Shown here: positions 6,990 to 15,504 of the stretch, one piece after another
How the letters are laid out: every line of letters starts with the position of its first letter
How positions within the stretch are numbered: the stretch's first letter is position 1
DNA from: Lachnospiraceae bacterium
Lineage (GTDB): Bacteria > Bacillota > Clostridia > Lachnospirales > Lachnospiraceae
Assembly (NCBI GenBank): GCA_024695665.1
Contig: JAILHT010000013.1
Span: 1 to 42,948, forward strand
Direction of reading: 5' to 3'
Length of the DNA: 42,948 nt
Translations under genes and position numbers: made by a program
The notes under the pieces: model-generated
What the model saw: only the letters and a program-made list of their open reading frames with translations
What the model was told of the DNA's origin: nothing
Databases searched by the model: none

Positions 6990-8114
6990 ATGGAGAAAAA
7001 TACGGACATGGTCACAAATCCCGAATATGTAAAAAGTAACGGACACAGCTATATGCTGTGGAAAAGAAGAGAGATCTATGACAAATATGATATCCATATG
7101 GTTCAGGAGAATAACATAAAGGGACTTTTACCTATGGAAGTTATAGCAGCGCAAGGATTTGAACAATATTGGTATGATATAAGCGGTTACAGAGCATTTG
7201 ATGACTATTCAAGCGGGAGAATAGTGAAACTAGCAGATATAAAGAATATATTGATAAATCTGAAGGAAGTTTTGCAAAAATGCGAGAGATATATGCTGGA
7301 TGAGAACAGTATAAGCCTGGCACCGAGTGAGATATATATTTCATCTTCGGATCAAAGAACGGCATTTTGCTACAAACCATTTTGGGACGGTGACTTTTCC
7401 GAAGGTATGAATGCTTTTTTTGAGTATTTCCTCACGATGATGGATCACAGTGATAGCGAAGAAGTGAGAAAATGCTATGAGGTATATGAGAGAAGCAGAA
7501 GGGAAAATCTCTATATCGGGGACCTGATAGATATCCTTGAATCAGATAGCACGGAAGCGGGCATTGATGCAAATAGGGAAGAAGAAAAGGAGCCTGACGC
7601 TGACAGGCAGATATATGTGTATTCGTCGGAGGATAATGGAATAACAAATAATGCTTTGATAAATAAGATAAAAGATTACGGTAAAAGACTGTTCAAAAAA
7701 AAGCAGGATAAAGAAAAAAGGAAACGTTATACCTTGGATATTGAACCACTTTATGTGGCTGAACCAACAAAAGAGGTCTATGAGGGGGAGAAAACGGTTC
7801 TGCTCGGGGCTGGTTGCCCTGAGATAGTAGGACGATTGATATACAGGGGATATGACGATGAGAGCAGTTTTGTAATAGATAAAGATGATTTTATACTCGG
7901 TAGTTCAGGGCTTGCGGACGGAATACTGTTGAACAGCGCCGTGAGCAGGAAACATGCAACCATAAAAAGAAAAGAGGGGGAGTATATTCTCGCCGATTTA
8001 AACTCGAAAAATGGGACGAGTGTGAACGGAAAAGAGGTAAATTATAAGGAAGAAGTTATTTTGAGCAAAAATGACACAATAAAATTTGCAGATTGCGAGT
8101 ATTTATTTATATAA
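6990..8114 (+). CDS. FHA-domain protein with DUF6382-like N-terminus
   Basis: A 374-residue protein with no membrane segment. The N-terminal 180 residues resemble the DUF6382 domain that often precedes FHA in Clostridia; the middle is charged, with a basic patch (KRLFKKKQDKEKRKR). The C-terminal FHA domain, about 285-374, has the core motifs NSAVSRKHATI and LADLNSKNGTSVNGKEV. FHA domains bind phosphothreonine, so the protein may tie the pilus machine to Ser/Thr kinase signalling. The Gly-Arg of the canonical first motif is Gly-Ser here (LGSSG). It starts 1 base after the previous stop, so it is part of the Tad operon. Function beyond phosphopeptide binding is inferred. Confidence 0.8.
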   Translation: MEKNTDMVTNPEYVKSNGHSYMLWKRREIYDKYDIHMVQENNIKGLLPMEVIAAQGFEQYWYDISGYRAFDDYSSGRIVKLADIKNILINLKEVLQKCERYMLDENSISLAPSEIYISSSDQRTAFCYKPFWDGDFSEGMNAFFEYFLTMMDHSDSEEVRKCYEVYERSRRENLYIGDLIDILESDSTEAGIDANREEEKEPDADRQIYVYSSEDNGITNNALINKIKDYGKRLFKKKQDKEKRKRYTLDIEPLYVAEPTKEVYEGEKTVLLGAGCPEIVGRLIYRGYDDESSFVIDKDDFILGSSGLADGILLNSAVSRKHATIKRKEGEYILADLNSKNGTSVNGKEVNYKEEVILSKNDTIKFADCEYLFI

Positions 8115-8115
8115 T
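8086..8115 (+). promoter_or_regulatory. Possible promoter for the rhomboid gene
   Basis: TTGCAG (8086-8091), 18 bases, TATAAT (8110-8115), just at the end of the FHA gene and 62 bases before the rhomboid start. The -10 is perfect and the -35 is partial. AT-rich sequence makes chance matches common. Confidence 0.35.
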
Positions 8116-8176
8116 GTTATTCGTAGTGTATACAGCATTTTTGTATAACTAAATCATATAATGATTGGATAACATA

Positions 8177-8803
8177 ATGGGAGTGGAAGACAAAAAGGAG
8201 TTACTGAAAAAATATCGTATAACCATAATAATTACTATGCTCAACATAGTGATATTCCTGGTGTTGGAAATGGGTGGCTATACAATGAACAATGAGTATA
8301 TGTATGTGAATGGAGCAATGTATCCGGGTGCATTGGATGTGGACGGGGAGCCATGGCGACTGTTCTCGGCGATGTTTTTGCATTTTGGGGTTGAACATCT
8401 CATAAACAATATGCTCATATTTGTTCTTTTGGCCTTTAGATTGGAGCCTGTAATAGGGCATCTGAGTCTCCTTATCATCTATTTTACCTCCGGTATAGTG
8501 GCTAATCTTGTCTCGTATGAGGTTATGATGTACACGAAGGACTATGTAATATCTGCAGGGGCTAGTGGAGCAGTCTTTGGAGTAATAGGGGCGCTCATCC
8601 CTATAATCATAATAAATAAAGGAAGATTGGGAGATTTGAGGCTCAGGGGAGTTACACTCATGGCCGCTCTAAGCTTATACTACGGTTTTACAACGGACGG
8701 AATAGACAACGTTTGCCATATAACAGGGCTTGTGACGGGAATCGTACTTGGTGCTATAATCGGTAAAGTAATTGATTTTAAGACAAAAAATCAATATACT
8801 TAA
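8177..8803 (+). CDS. Rhomboid-family intramembrane serine protease
   Basis: A 208-residue polytopic membrane protein. The catalytic dyad is visible: Ser130 in AGASGAVFG and His181 in VCHITGLVTG. The oxyanion-hole motif HxxxN is H74-LIN-N78 in FGVEHLINN. About six membrane segments are present, as in GlpG-type rhomboids. Substrates cannot be told; position directly after the Tad genes makes a pilus component or sensor a candidate. I start at ATG 8177; a TTG at 8165 is in frame, and neither has a convincing ribosome binding site. Usual family length is about 190-230 residues. Confidence 0.85.
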   Translation: MGVEDKKELLKKYRITIIITMLNIVIFLVLEMGGYTMNNEYMYVNGAMYPGALDVDGEPWRLFSAMFLHFGVEHLINNMLIFVLLAFRLEPVIGHLSLLIIYFTSGIVANLVSYEVMMYTKDYVISAGASGAVFGVIGALIPIIIINKGRLGDLRLRGVTLMAALSLYYGFTTDGIDNVCHITGLVTGIVLGAIIGKVIDFKTKNQYT

Positions 8804-8835
8804 GAATGATATGTTTTGCCGGGAAAGGAAATGTC

Positions 8836-9828
8836 ATGAAGATAAACATTTATTATGGCGGACGAGGGATATTGGATGATCCCACCCTTTATGTTTTAAA
8901 GAAGATGGAAGAGGTGCTCGAAGAACTGCGTGTTACGGTCGAGCGCTATAATATATATGAGCATAAGAACGAGATTGCTTTGTTGCCACAGACCTTTAAG
9001 GACACAGATGCAATAATACTTGCTACGACCGTGGAATGGCTTGGAATCGGTGGCTTTATGCAACAGTTTCTCGATGCATGTTGGATGTATGCGGACAAAG
9101 AGAAGATAGCACAGACATATATGCTACCTGTAGTCATGTCCACGACATACGGAGAGAGAGAGGGAGTTCTCACTCTTGAAAATGCCTGGGAGATTCTCGG
9201 GGGACAGCTGTGCAGCGGACTTTGCGGTTACGTTGATGACTTGCTCGCCTTTGAGATGAATAAGGAATACACGCTTATCATTGAGAAGAAGGCAGAAAAC
9301 CTTTACAGAACAATATCTCAGAAGATAAAATGTCTTCCTACAAGTAATCAGGCTGTAAAGAGAAGTGTCCTTAGAACTCAGTCGTTAGATCTCACTCCAC
9401 AGGAAAGTGAGCAGCTTTCGAAATATGTCTCAGATGACACATATGTTGAGACACAAAAGAAGGATATCGAAGAATTGGCATCCCTTTTCAGAGATCGTAT
9501 GGTAAAAAGCGAAACGGAAGAGGGCATGGAATATATAAATGATCTAAAGAGCCACTTCAACGGACAGCAGGGAATGCAGGCAAGTTATTACCTTATGATT
9601 AAAGGAAAAGAAAAAGGTCTTGTTATCAGGATTGACGGGGATGAACTTGAGTGCTATTACGGAAACGATGAGAATGTGGACGTTTACGGAAAATTGTCAG
9701 AGGAACTTATGGATGAGATAACATCAGGAAGAATGACATTCCAGAGGGCGTTTATGACAGGAGACATGACGGCCAAGGGCAATTTCAAGACACTTCGAAT
9801 GCTCGACTCGTTCTTTCAGTTTATGTGA
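8836..9828 (+). CDS. Flavodoxin-fold NAD(P)H-oxidoreductase-like protein with C-terminal SCP2 domain
   Basis: A 330-residue soluble protein. The N-terminal part (MKINIYYGGRGILDDPT, then AIILATTVEWLGIGGFMQQFLDACW) looks like the flavodoxin-like NAD(P)H-dependent oxidoreductase fold. The last 100 residues end in ITSGRMTFQRAFMTGDM and FKTLRMLDSFFQF, typical of the SCP2 sterol-carrier/lipid-binding domain. The combination suggests a redox protein acting on a hydrophobic ligand, but the substrate is unknown. ATG 8836 is chosen, 6 bases after AAAGGA, over an in-frame ATG at 8806 without a ribosome binding site. Confidence 0.7.
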   Translation: MKINIYYGGRGILDDPTLYVLKKMEEVLEELRVTVERYNIYEHKNEIALLPQTFKDTDAIILATTVEWLGIGGFMQQFLDACWMYADKEKIAQTYMLPVVMSTTYGEREGVLTLENAWEILGGQLCSGLCGYVDDLLAFEMNKEYTLIIEKKAENLYRTISQKIKCLPTSNQAVKRSVLRTQSLDLTPQESEQLSKYVSDDTYVETQKKDIEELASLFRDRMVKSETEEGMEYINDLKSHFNGQQGMQASYYLMIKGKEKGLVIRIDGDELECYYGNDENVDVYGKLSEELMDEITSGRMTFQRAFMTGDMTAKGNFKTLRMLDSFFQFM

Positions 9829-9907
9829 GAACAAAGTTTGATTTGAAACGGATATCATGTATTTGTTTCGCTCAGAGAATGGATTAGATTAGGAAAGAGG
9901 TAGACAA

Positions 9908-10327
9908 ATGGTGAAAGATGATTGTATTTTTTGTAAGTTGGCCAACGGCGTTATACCGACAAATTCAATCTATGAAGATGACGAGTTCAATGTGATTCTC
10001 GACGCTTCACCGGCAACAAAAGGACATGCGCTTATACTTCCGAAGGAGCATTATGCAGACATGTACGAGATTCCGGACGAAAAAGCGGCTTCGGTTATAA
10101 AACTTGCGAAAAAGATGATGAAGCATATGACAGACGTATTGGGCTGTGATGGATTCAACATAGTGCAGAACAATGGGGAACCGGCAGGACAGACAGTCTT
10201 TCATTTTCACATGCATCTCATTCCAAGATATGATGTTGAAGGAAACGAAAAGATTTTCGGATGGACACATGCTGATGCAGATTCCGAGAAACAAAAGGAG
10301 CTTTGTGAGAAGCTTAAGATAAAATAA
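9908..10327 (+). CDS. HIT-family nucleotide hydrolase (Hint-like)
   Basis: A 139-residue histidine-triad protein. The signature HFHMHLIPR carries H99, H101 and H103, and C6/C9 in CIFCK form half of the usual zinc site. Such proteins hydrolyse AMP-lysine, AMP-NH2 or dinucleotide polyphosphates; the physiological substrate is not readable from sequence. AGGAAAGAGG lies about 8 bases before ATG 9908. It lies 21 bases ahead of metG, with which it is probably cotranscribed. Hint enzymes can act on aminoacyl adenylates, so the link to a tRNA synthetase may be functional, but this is inference. Confidence 0.9.
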   Translation: MVKDDCIFCKLANGVIPTNSIYEDDEFNVILDASPATKGHALILPKEHYADMYEIPDEKAASVIKLAKKMMKHMTDVLGCDGFNIVQNNGEPAGQTVFHFHMHLIPRYDVEGNEKIFGWTHADADSEKQKELCEKLKIK

Positions 10328-10348
10328 GCTGAGAGGATATAAAAAATC

Positions 10349-12349
10349 ATGAGTAACAAAGGAAAATATTACATAACAACAGCGATAGCATACGCTTCGG
10401 GAAAACCGCATATAGGAAACACATACGAGGCTATATTGGCTGATTCGATAGCTCGTTATAAGAAGGCAGAAGGGTATGATGTATATCTTCAGACCGGAAC
10501 AGATGAGCACGGACAGAAGATACAGGAGAAGGCTGAGGCAATCGGAGTGACTCCAAAGGAATACGTAGATGATGTCGCTGCAGAGATAAAGAGAATATGG
10601 GATCTTGTTGGAACTTCATACGACAGATTCATACGTACAACTGATGAAGATCATGAGAGATGCGTAAAGAAGATATTCAAAAAGCTTTATGATAAAGGAG
10701 ATATCTATAAAGGTGCGTACGAGGGACTTTACTGTACTCCGTGTGAGTCATTCTGGACAGAGTCACAGCTTGTGGACGGAAAATGTCCTGACTGTGGCAG
10801 AGAAGTAAAGCCTGCAAAAGAGGAAGCATACTTCTTCAAGATGAGCAAGTATGCAGACAGACTCATAGATTATATAAATGAACATCCTGAATTTATCCAG
10901 CCTGTCTCAAGAAAAAATGAGATGATGAACAACTTCCTTATACCGGGGCTTCAGGATCTCTGTGTTTCGAGAACAAGTTTTAGTTGGGGAATTCCTGTTG
11001 ATTTCGATCCTAAGCATGTTGTTTATGTATGGCTTGATGCACTCACAAACTACATTACAGGTATAGGATATGATCCGGATGGATCCACAGAGCAGTTTAA
11101 TAAACTTTGGCCGGCAGATTTGCACCTTATCGGAAAGGATATAGTCAGATTCCATACCATTTATTGGCCGATATTCCTTATGGCACTTGATGTTCCGCTT
11201 CCGAAGCAGGTATTTGGACATCCTTGGCTCCTTCAGGGCGGAGACAAGATGAGTAAATCAAAGGGAAATGTTATCTACGCGGATGACATGGTTGATCTGT
11301 TCGGACTTGATGCGACAAGATACTTTGTATTACATGAGATGCCTTATGAGAATGACGGTATAATAACCTGGGATCTCGTAATAGAGAGATACAATTCGGA
11401 ACTTGCAAATGTTCTCGGAAACCTTGTAAACAGAACAATATCAATGAGCAATAAGTATTTTGACGGTGTTGTCAAGAGTACTGGTGTGAAAGAGGACGTA
11501 GATGATGATCTCAAAGCTACTGTGACAGCTACAATCGGAAAGATTGGAAAGAAGATGGAAAACCTCCGTGTTGCAGACAGTATCACGGAAGTGTTTGCTT
11601 TGTTCCGTCGTTGTAATAAGTATATAGATGAGACCGAACCATGGAATCTCGCAAAGGATGAGGCAAAGAAAGACAGACTTGCTGAAGTTTTGTACAATCT
11701 TGTGGAATCAATCACCATAGGAGCATCACTTTTACATCCTTTCCTGCCTACAACAGCTGAGAAGATAGTGGATCAGCTTAATACAGACATCAGAGATTTT
11801 GACGATTGTGACAAATTCGGACTCTATGCGAACGGAAATAAGGTGACCGATGCACCTCAGATCCTCTTTGCGAGACTTGATGCTAAGGAGATAATGCCTA
11901 AGATAGATGCACTTAAAGAAGCTCAGAAGAAGGAATTTATCGAGGAGCAGAAAAGACTCGGCATCGAGGTGGAGCAGAATGACGGTACCGAAGAAGATGA
12001 TGCTATCGACCTTGAAATCAGACCGGAGATAGGCATAGATGATTTTGGAAAATTGCAGTTTGCAGTCGGAGAAATTGTTGCTTGCGAAGCTGTCGAAAAG
12101 TCCAAAAAGCTTCTCTGCTCACAGGTGAAGATTGGCAATCAGACAAAGCAGATTGTATCCGGAATAAGAAAGTATTATTCGCCGGAGGAGATGGTCGGAA
12201 AGAAAGTAATGGTTTTGGTAAACCTTAAGCCGGCCAAGCTTGCAGGTATATTATCTGAGGGAATGCTTTTGTGTGCAGAGGATGCAAACGGAGAACTCTC
12301 ACTTATGGTTCCTGAAAAGAAGATGCCGTCTGGTGCGGAAATCTGCTAA
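10349..12349 (+). CDS. metG: Methionyl-tRNA synthetase
   Basis: A 666-residue class I synthetase that charges tRNA-Met. HIGN at 21-24 is the HIGH motif, KMSKS is at 300-304, and a four-cysteine zinc knuckle is formed by C129, C132, C146 and C149 in the connective domain. An alpha-helical anticodon-binding domain follows, and the C-terminal roughly 105 residues (from DDFGKLQFAVGEIV) form a Trbp111/EMAP-II-like tRNA-binding domain that supports dimerisation. GAGAGGA lies 11 bases before ATG 10349. Length is normal for the two-domain bacterial form. Confidence 0.97.
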   Translation: MSNKGKYYITTAIAYASGKPHIGNTYEAILADSIARYKKAEGYDVYLQTGTDEHGQKIQEKAEAIGVTPKEYVDDVAAEIKRIWDLVGTSYDRFIRTTDEDHERCVKKIFKKLYDKGDIYKGAYEGLYCTPCESFWTESQLVDGKCPDCGREVKPAKEEAYFFKMSKYADRLIDYINEHPEFIQPVSRKNEMMNNFLIPGLQDLCVSRTSFSWGIPVDFDPKHVVYVWLDALTNYITGIGYDPDGSTEQFNKLWPADLHLIGKDIVRFHTIYWPIFLMALDVPLPKQVFGHPWLLQGGDKMSKSKGNVIYADDMVDLFGLDATRYFVLHEMPYENDGIITWDLVIERYNSELANVLGNLVNRTISMSNKYFDGVVKSTGVKEDVDDDLKATVTATIGKIGKKMENLRVADSITEVFALFRRCNKYIDETEPWNLAKDEAKKDRLAEVLYNLVESITIGASLLHPFLPTTAEKIVDQLNTDIRDFDDCDKFGLYANGNKVTDAPQILFARLDAKEIMPKIDALKEAQKKEFIEEQKRLGIEVEQNDGTEEDDAIDLEIRPEIGIDDFGKLQFAVGEIVACEAVEKSKKLLCSQVKIGNQTKQIVSGIRKYYSPEEMVGKKVMVLVNLKPAKLAGILSEGMLLCAEDANGELSLMVPEKKMPSGAEIC

Positions 12350-12452
12350 ATTTACGGATACGAAAAGTTCCATCGAACAGTAGCACAACAGAATTGTGAC
12401 AGAAATGCAATAGAAGCGCGATAGTAGCGTTTTGATTTAAATGAAATAAAAA

Positions 12453-12508
12453 TAAAGGATGTCTTTTTGGGCGATAAGATAAATCATCCAAAGGGACATC
12501 CTTTTTTT
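12453..12508. terminator. Bidirectional terminator between metG and murG
   Basis: AAAGGATGTC (12454-12463) pairs with GACATCCTTT (12494-12503); an inner TTTTTGG/CCAAAGG also pairs. T-rich tails lie on both strands, so it can end metG rightward and murG leftward. The stretch 12350-12452 shows nothing else that I recognise. Confidence 0.8.
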
Positions 12509-12558
12509 ATCAGTAGGTACAATCTACGACTGAGACATATAATTTCATAAAATAAGAA

Positions 12559-13626
12559 TTATTTTTTTTCGTACTTCTTGATGAGTTCTAATATCTGGTC
12601 AAGGGAATTCAACATAGTACTCTTTTCCATTGCAGCTAAGTAGGTGTCTTTGTTTTTTTCCACATCGTCAATCGCCTCAAGAAGAGTCTCTTTCGAGAGG
12701 GCTTCTTCCTCGAGAACATATGAGTATCCCTGAGCCTTAAAAGATTTTGCGTTCAAAATCTGATCACCGCGGCTGGCAGCAGCGGATAGAGGGATGAGAA
12801 TGTTAGGTTTTCTTAAGGCGAGCAACTCACAGATAGAGTTTGCGCCTGCTCTGGAAATAATCACATCGGCGAGTGAGAACATATCATTGAGCTCTGCGCT
12901 AATGTATTCATACTGACGATATCCCTTTGTATCGTTCAAAGCGGAATCGAGATTGCCCTTACCGCAGAGATGGATGATTTGATATCGTTCCAAAAGAACT
13001 GGGAGCATATTTCGTACACATTCATTTATAACTTTAGAACCGATGCTACCACCGATGATGAGTAAAACCGGTTTGTCAGAATCAAATCCACAAAATTCTC
13101 TGGCTTTGTCCGGCACACCGGAGAAAAGTTCTTCACGAATAGGGGAACCTGTGAGGTGAGCTTTCTCTTCAGGAAGATATTTTACGGTCTCGGGAAAATT
13201 GCAACATACAGCTTTTGCAGCAGGAAAAGCAATCTTGTTTGCGAGACCCGGGGTGATATCGGACTCGTGAATTATAGCCGGAACACCGCAAATTTTAGAG
13301 GCTAAAACCACCGGGACGGAAACAAATCCGCCTTTTGAGAAAATAATGTTTGGTTTCAATTTCTTCAACAAGGCAACAGACTGTCCCAGGCCTTTTACAA
13401 CCTTAAACGGATCGGTGAAGTTTTTTAAATCTATATATCTTCTGAGTTTTCCGGAAGAGATACCATAGTATTTTATTCCGGCCGACTCTATAAGTCCTTT
13501 TTCGATACCGTTGTATGAGCCTATATAACAAATGTCGTATCCCAGAGCTTTAAGTCTCGGGATGAGTGCAAGATTTGGTGTGACATGTCCGGCGGTGCCG
13601 CCACCGGTCAAAACTATTCTTTTCAT
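12559..13626 (-). CDS. murG: UDP-GlcNAc:undecaprenyl-PP-MurNAc-pentapeptide GlcNAc transferase
   Basis: A 355-residue GT28 glycosyltransferase that converts lipid I to lipid II at the inner face of the membrane. It begins with the glycine-rich GGGTAGHVTP (8-17); the C-terminal UDP-GlcNAc site shows IIGGSIGSKVIN and SRAGANSICELLALRKPNILIP. Length is typical. The gene stands alone between terminators instead of within a division and cell wall cluster, so it has its own promoter (13689-13716). AAAGGA precedes the ATG on the minus strand. A second murG elsewhere is possible and cannot be judged here. Confidence 0.95.
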   Translation of the reverse strand: MKRIVLTGGGTAGHVTPNLALIPRLKALGYDICYIGSYNGIEKGLIESAGIKYYGISSGKLRRYIDLKNFTDPFKVVKGLGQSVALLKKLKPNIIFSKGGFVSVPVVLASKICGVPAIIHESDITPGLANKIAFPAAKAVCCNFPETVKYLPEEKAHLTGSPIREELFSGVPDKAREFCGFDSDKPVLLIIGGSIGSKVINECVRNMLPVLLERYQIIHLCGKGNLDSALNDTKGYRQYEYISAELNDMFSLADVIISRAGANSICELLALRKPNILIPLSAAASRGDQILNAKSFKAQGYSYVLEEEALSKETLLEAIDDVEKNKDTYLAAMEKSTMLNSLDQILELIKKYEKK

Positions 13627-13688
13627 ATATTAAAAGATAAATCCTTTCCCCTATCTTAAGATAAGTAAAATATTATACATTCATTACT

Positions 13689-13716
13689 ATTTTAGATTTC
13701 AAAACACAGAAGTCAA
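13689..13716 (-). promoter_or_regulatory. Probable murG promoter
   Basis: On the minus strand: TTGACT (13716-13711), 16 bases, TAAAAT (13694-13689). A TATAAT also occurs at 13677-13672, which with a TTGAAA upstream would have a 19-base spacer. A perfect palindrome TATCTTAAGATA (13652-13663) sits in the leader. Upstream is a very T-rich tract that could act as an UP element. Confidence 0.5.
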
Positions 13717-13812
13717 TAAAAAGTAAAAAACCAAAAAGTAAAAATGTAAAAAATCCAAAAAGTAAAAATCAAAAACAAAAAGAAAAGAAAATAAAAAAAT
13801 CAGTTAAATAAA
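13717..13812. repeat. A-rich spacer with short direct repeats
   Basis: About 95 bases made almost wholly of A on the plus strand, with the unit CCAAAAAGTAAAAAT present twice (about 13732 and 13754) and several partial copies. It lies between the divergent murG and pgi promoters. It may be bent DNA or an UP element; no coding potential. Confidence 0.6.
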
Positions 13813-13820
13813 TAACAAAA

Positions 13821-13838
13821 TCGGTACCGTAGTACCGA
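13821..13838. other. Perfect hairpin/palindrome upstream of pgi
   Basis: TCGGTAC-CGTA-GTACCGA: a perfect 7-bp inverted repeat with a 4-base loop, ending 18 bases before the pgi -35. On the minus strand the loop is UACG closed by C-G (UNCG type) and is followed by TTTTGTTATTTATTT, so it could act as a leftward terminator. It could equally be a protein operator. Confidence 0.55.
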
Positions 13839-13856
13839 GGAAAACCCTTGAAATAC

Positions 13857-13885
13857 TTGAATAAAACGGGATACTGTGCTAATAT
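13857..13885 (+). promoter_or_regulatory. pgi promoter
   Basis: TTGAAT (13857-13862), 17 bases, TAATAT (13880-13885), with TG one base upstream of the -10 (extended -10). Predicted start of transcription is near 13892, giving a leader of about 30 bases. Confidence 0.75.
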
Positions 13886-13922
13886 TTAGCCCAAAGTCGA
13901 TGGATAAAAAAAGGAGAACATT

Positions 13923-15269
13923 ATGAGTAAAATTACACTTGATACCTCTAAGGTTGTAAATGTTATCAGCCAGGAAGAGATGGACAATATGAGTAAGCTC
14001 GTCAACAATGCAAAAGAGGAGCTTGTAGCAAAGACAGGAGCCGGAAATGATTTTCTCGGATGGATCGATCTCCCTGTAGATTATGACAAGGAAGAGTTTG
14101 CACGTATTAAAAAAGCAGCTCAGAAGATTCAGTCTGATTCTGAAGTGCTTATTGTTATCGGAATCGGAGGTTCATATCTCGGAGCCAGAGCGGCAATTGA
14201 GTTCTTGAGACATGGATTTTACAACAACATCCCTAAGGAAGTAAGAAAAACTCCTGAGATCTACTATGCAGGAAACAGCATAAGCGGATCATATCTTAAA
14301 GGACTTTTGGATGTTGTTGGAGACAGAGATTTTTCCGTAAATATCATATCAAAATCAGGAACAACAACAGAGCCGGCGATCGCTTTCAGAATCTTCAAGA
14401 AAAAACTTGAGGAGAAATACGGAAAAACTGAGGCTGCAAAGAGAATATATGCTACAACAGACAAGGCAAAGGGAGCACTCAAGAACCTTTCAACAGAAGA
14501 GGGATACGAGACATTTGTAGTTCCTGATGACGTAGGAGGAAGATTCTCTGTTCTTACAGCAGTTGGACTTCTCCCAATCGCAGTAAGCGGCGCAGATATA
14601 GACAAACTCATGGAAGGTGCAGCAGAGGGAAGAAAGCTTGCCCTTGAGCAGAAATTCGAAGACAACGATTGCCTCAGATATGCAGCAGTCAGAAATATAC
14701 TTTTAAGAAAAGGAAAATCAGTCGAAGTACTCGCAAACTATGAGCCTTCACTTCACTATGTAACAGAGTGGTGGAAACAGCTCTACGGAGAGAGCGAAGG
14801 AAAAGATCAGAAGGGAATCTTCCCTGCAGGAGTTGATCTTACAACAGATCTTCACTCAATGGGACAGTTCATCCAGGACGGCGCAAGAATTATGTTCGAG
14901 ACAGTTCTCAATGTTGAGAAGTCAAGAGAGGATATCACAATTGAGGAAGAGCCGGTAGATCTTGATGGATTGAATTATCTTGCAGGAAAGAATATGGACT
15001 TCGTAAACAAGAGCGCTATGAACGGAACAGTTCTTGCACATACAGACGGAAACGTACCGAACCTTATGGTCAAGATTCCTGAGCAGAACGAGTTTTTCCT
15101 CGGAGAACTTTTCTACTTCTTCGAGTTCGCAGTAGGTGTGAGCGGATATCTCCTTGGAGTAAACCCATTCAACCAGCCGGGTGTAGAGAGCTACAAGAAG
15201 AATATGTTTGCACTTCTCGGAAAGCCTGGATATGAGGCACAGAGAGAAGAACTTCTCAAGAGACTTTAA
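13923..15269 (+). CDS. pgi: Glucose-6-phosphate isomerase
   Basis: A 448-residue enzyme that interconverts glucose-6-phosphate and fructose-6-phosphate in glycolysis. Sugar isomerase (SIS) motifs are visible: [34 protein letters not shown], the [17 protein letters not shown] signature and [13 protein letters not shown]. Length matches the Firmicute type. AAAAAGGAG lies 8 bases before ATG 13923. It is monocistronic, between its own promoter and the terminator at 15341. Codon choice is strongly biased, as expected of a highly expressed gene. Confidence 0.97.
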   Translation: MSKITLDTSKVVNVISQEEMDNMSKLVNNAKEELVAKTGAGNDFLGWIDLPVDYDKEEFARIKKAAQKIQSDSEVLIVIGIGGSYLGARAAIEFLRHGFYNNIPKEVRKTPEIYYAGNSISGSYLKGLLDVVGDRDFSVNIISKSGTTTEPAIAFRIFKKKLEEKYGKTEAAKRIYATTDKAKGALKNLSTEEGYETFVVPDDVGGRFSVLTAVGLLPIAVSGADIDKLMEGAAEGRKLALEQKFEDNDCLRYAAVRNILLRKGKSVEVLANYEPSLHYVTEWWKQLYGESEGKDQKGIFPAGVDLTTDLHSMGQFIQDGARIMFETVLNVEKSREDITIEEEPVDLDGLNYLAGKNMDFVNKSAMNGTVLAHTDGNVPNLMVKIPEQNEFFLGELFYFFEFAVGVSGYLLGVNPFNQPGVESYKKNMFALLGKPGYEAQREELLKRL

Positions 15270-15272
15270 TAA

Positions 15273-15313
15273 GAGTGTGATTACGAGCAATTAGCAAATT
15301 GGATTGCGCACTC
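15273..15313 (+). other. Hairpin just after pgi
   Basis: GAGTGTG (15273-15279) pairs with CGCACTC (15307-15313), and the interior holds GCAAT/ATTGC. There is no T-tract, so this is not a terminator alone; it may protect the 3' end of the pgi mRNA. Confidence 0.4.
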
Positions 15314-15340
15314 TCACTGAGATAAAAACATAAGATAATG

Positions 15341-15405
15341 ATAAGGACGAAGCGGGAAACTTATTCATAAACAGAAACGGTTTCAAGTTATCGTCCTTAT
15401 TTTTA
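15341..15405 (+). terminator. pgi terminator
   Basis: ATAAGGACGA (15341-15350) pairs with TCGTCCTTAT (15391-15400), 10 bp perfect, with an inner GAAAC/GTTTC helix, followed by TTTTTATC. Confidence 0.8.
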
Positions 15406-15452
15406 TCTAAGTTGCGCGATACTTGAAGGTATTTTATAAAACGTCGAAAGCC

Positions 15453-15481
15453 TTGAAAATACAGCATCCCTATGGTACTAT
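15453..15481 (+). promoter_or_regulatory. Promoter for the glycosyltransferase-channel operon
   Basis: TTGAAA (15453-15458), 17 bases, TACTAT (15476-15481). Transcription would begin near 15488, about 17 bases ahead of the start codon, just enough to hold the AAGGAG site. Confidence 0.65.
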
Positions 15482-15504
15482 TGCCCTATAATAAGGAGCT
15501 TAAA

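Noticed and set aside
13717..13812. CRISPR-like array
   Set aside because: Repeats are short A-rich strings without unique spacers of constant length; only two good copies of the unit.
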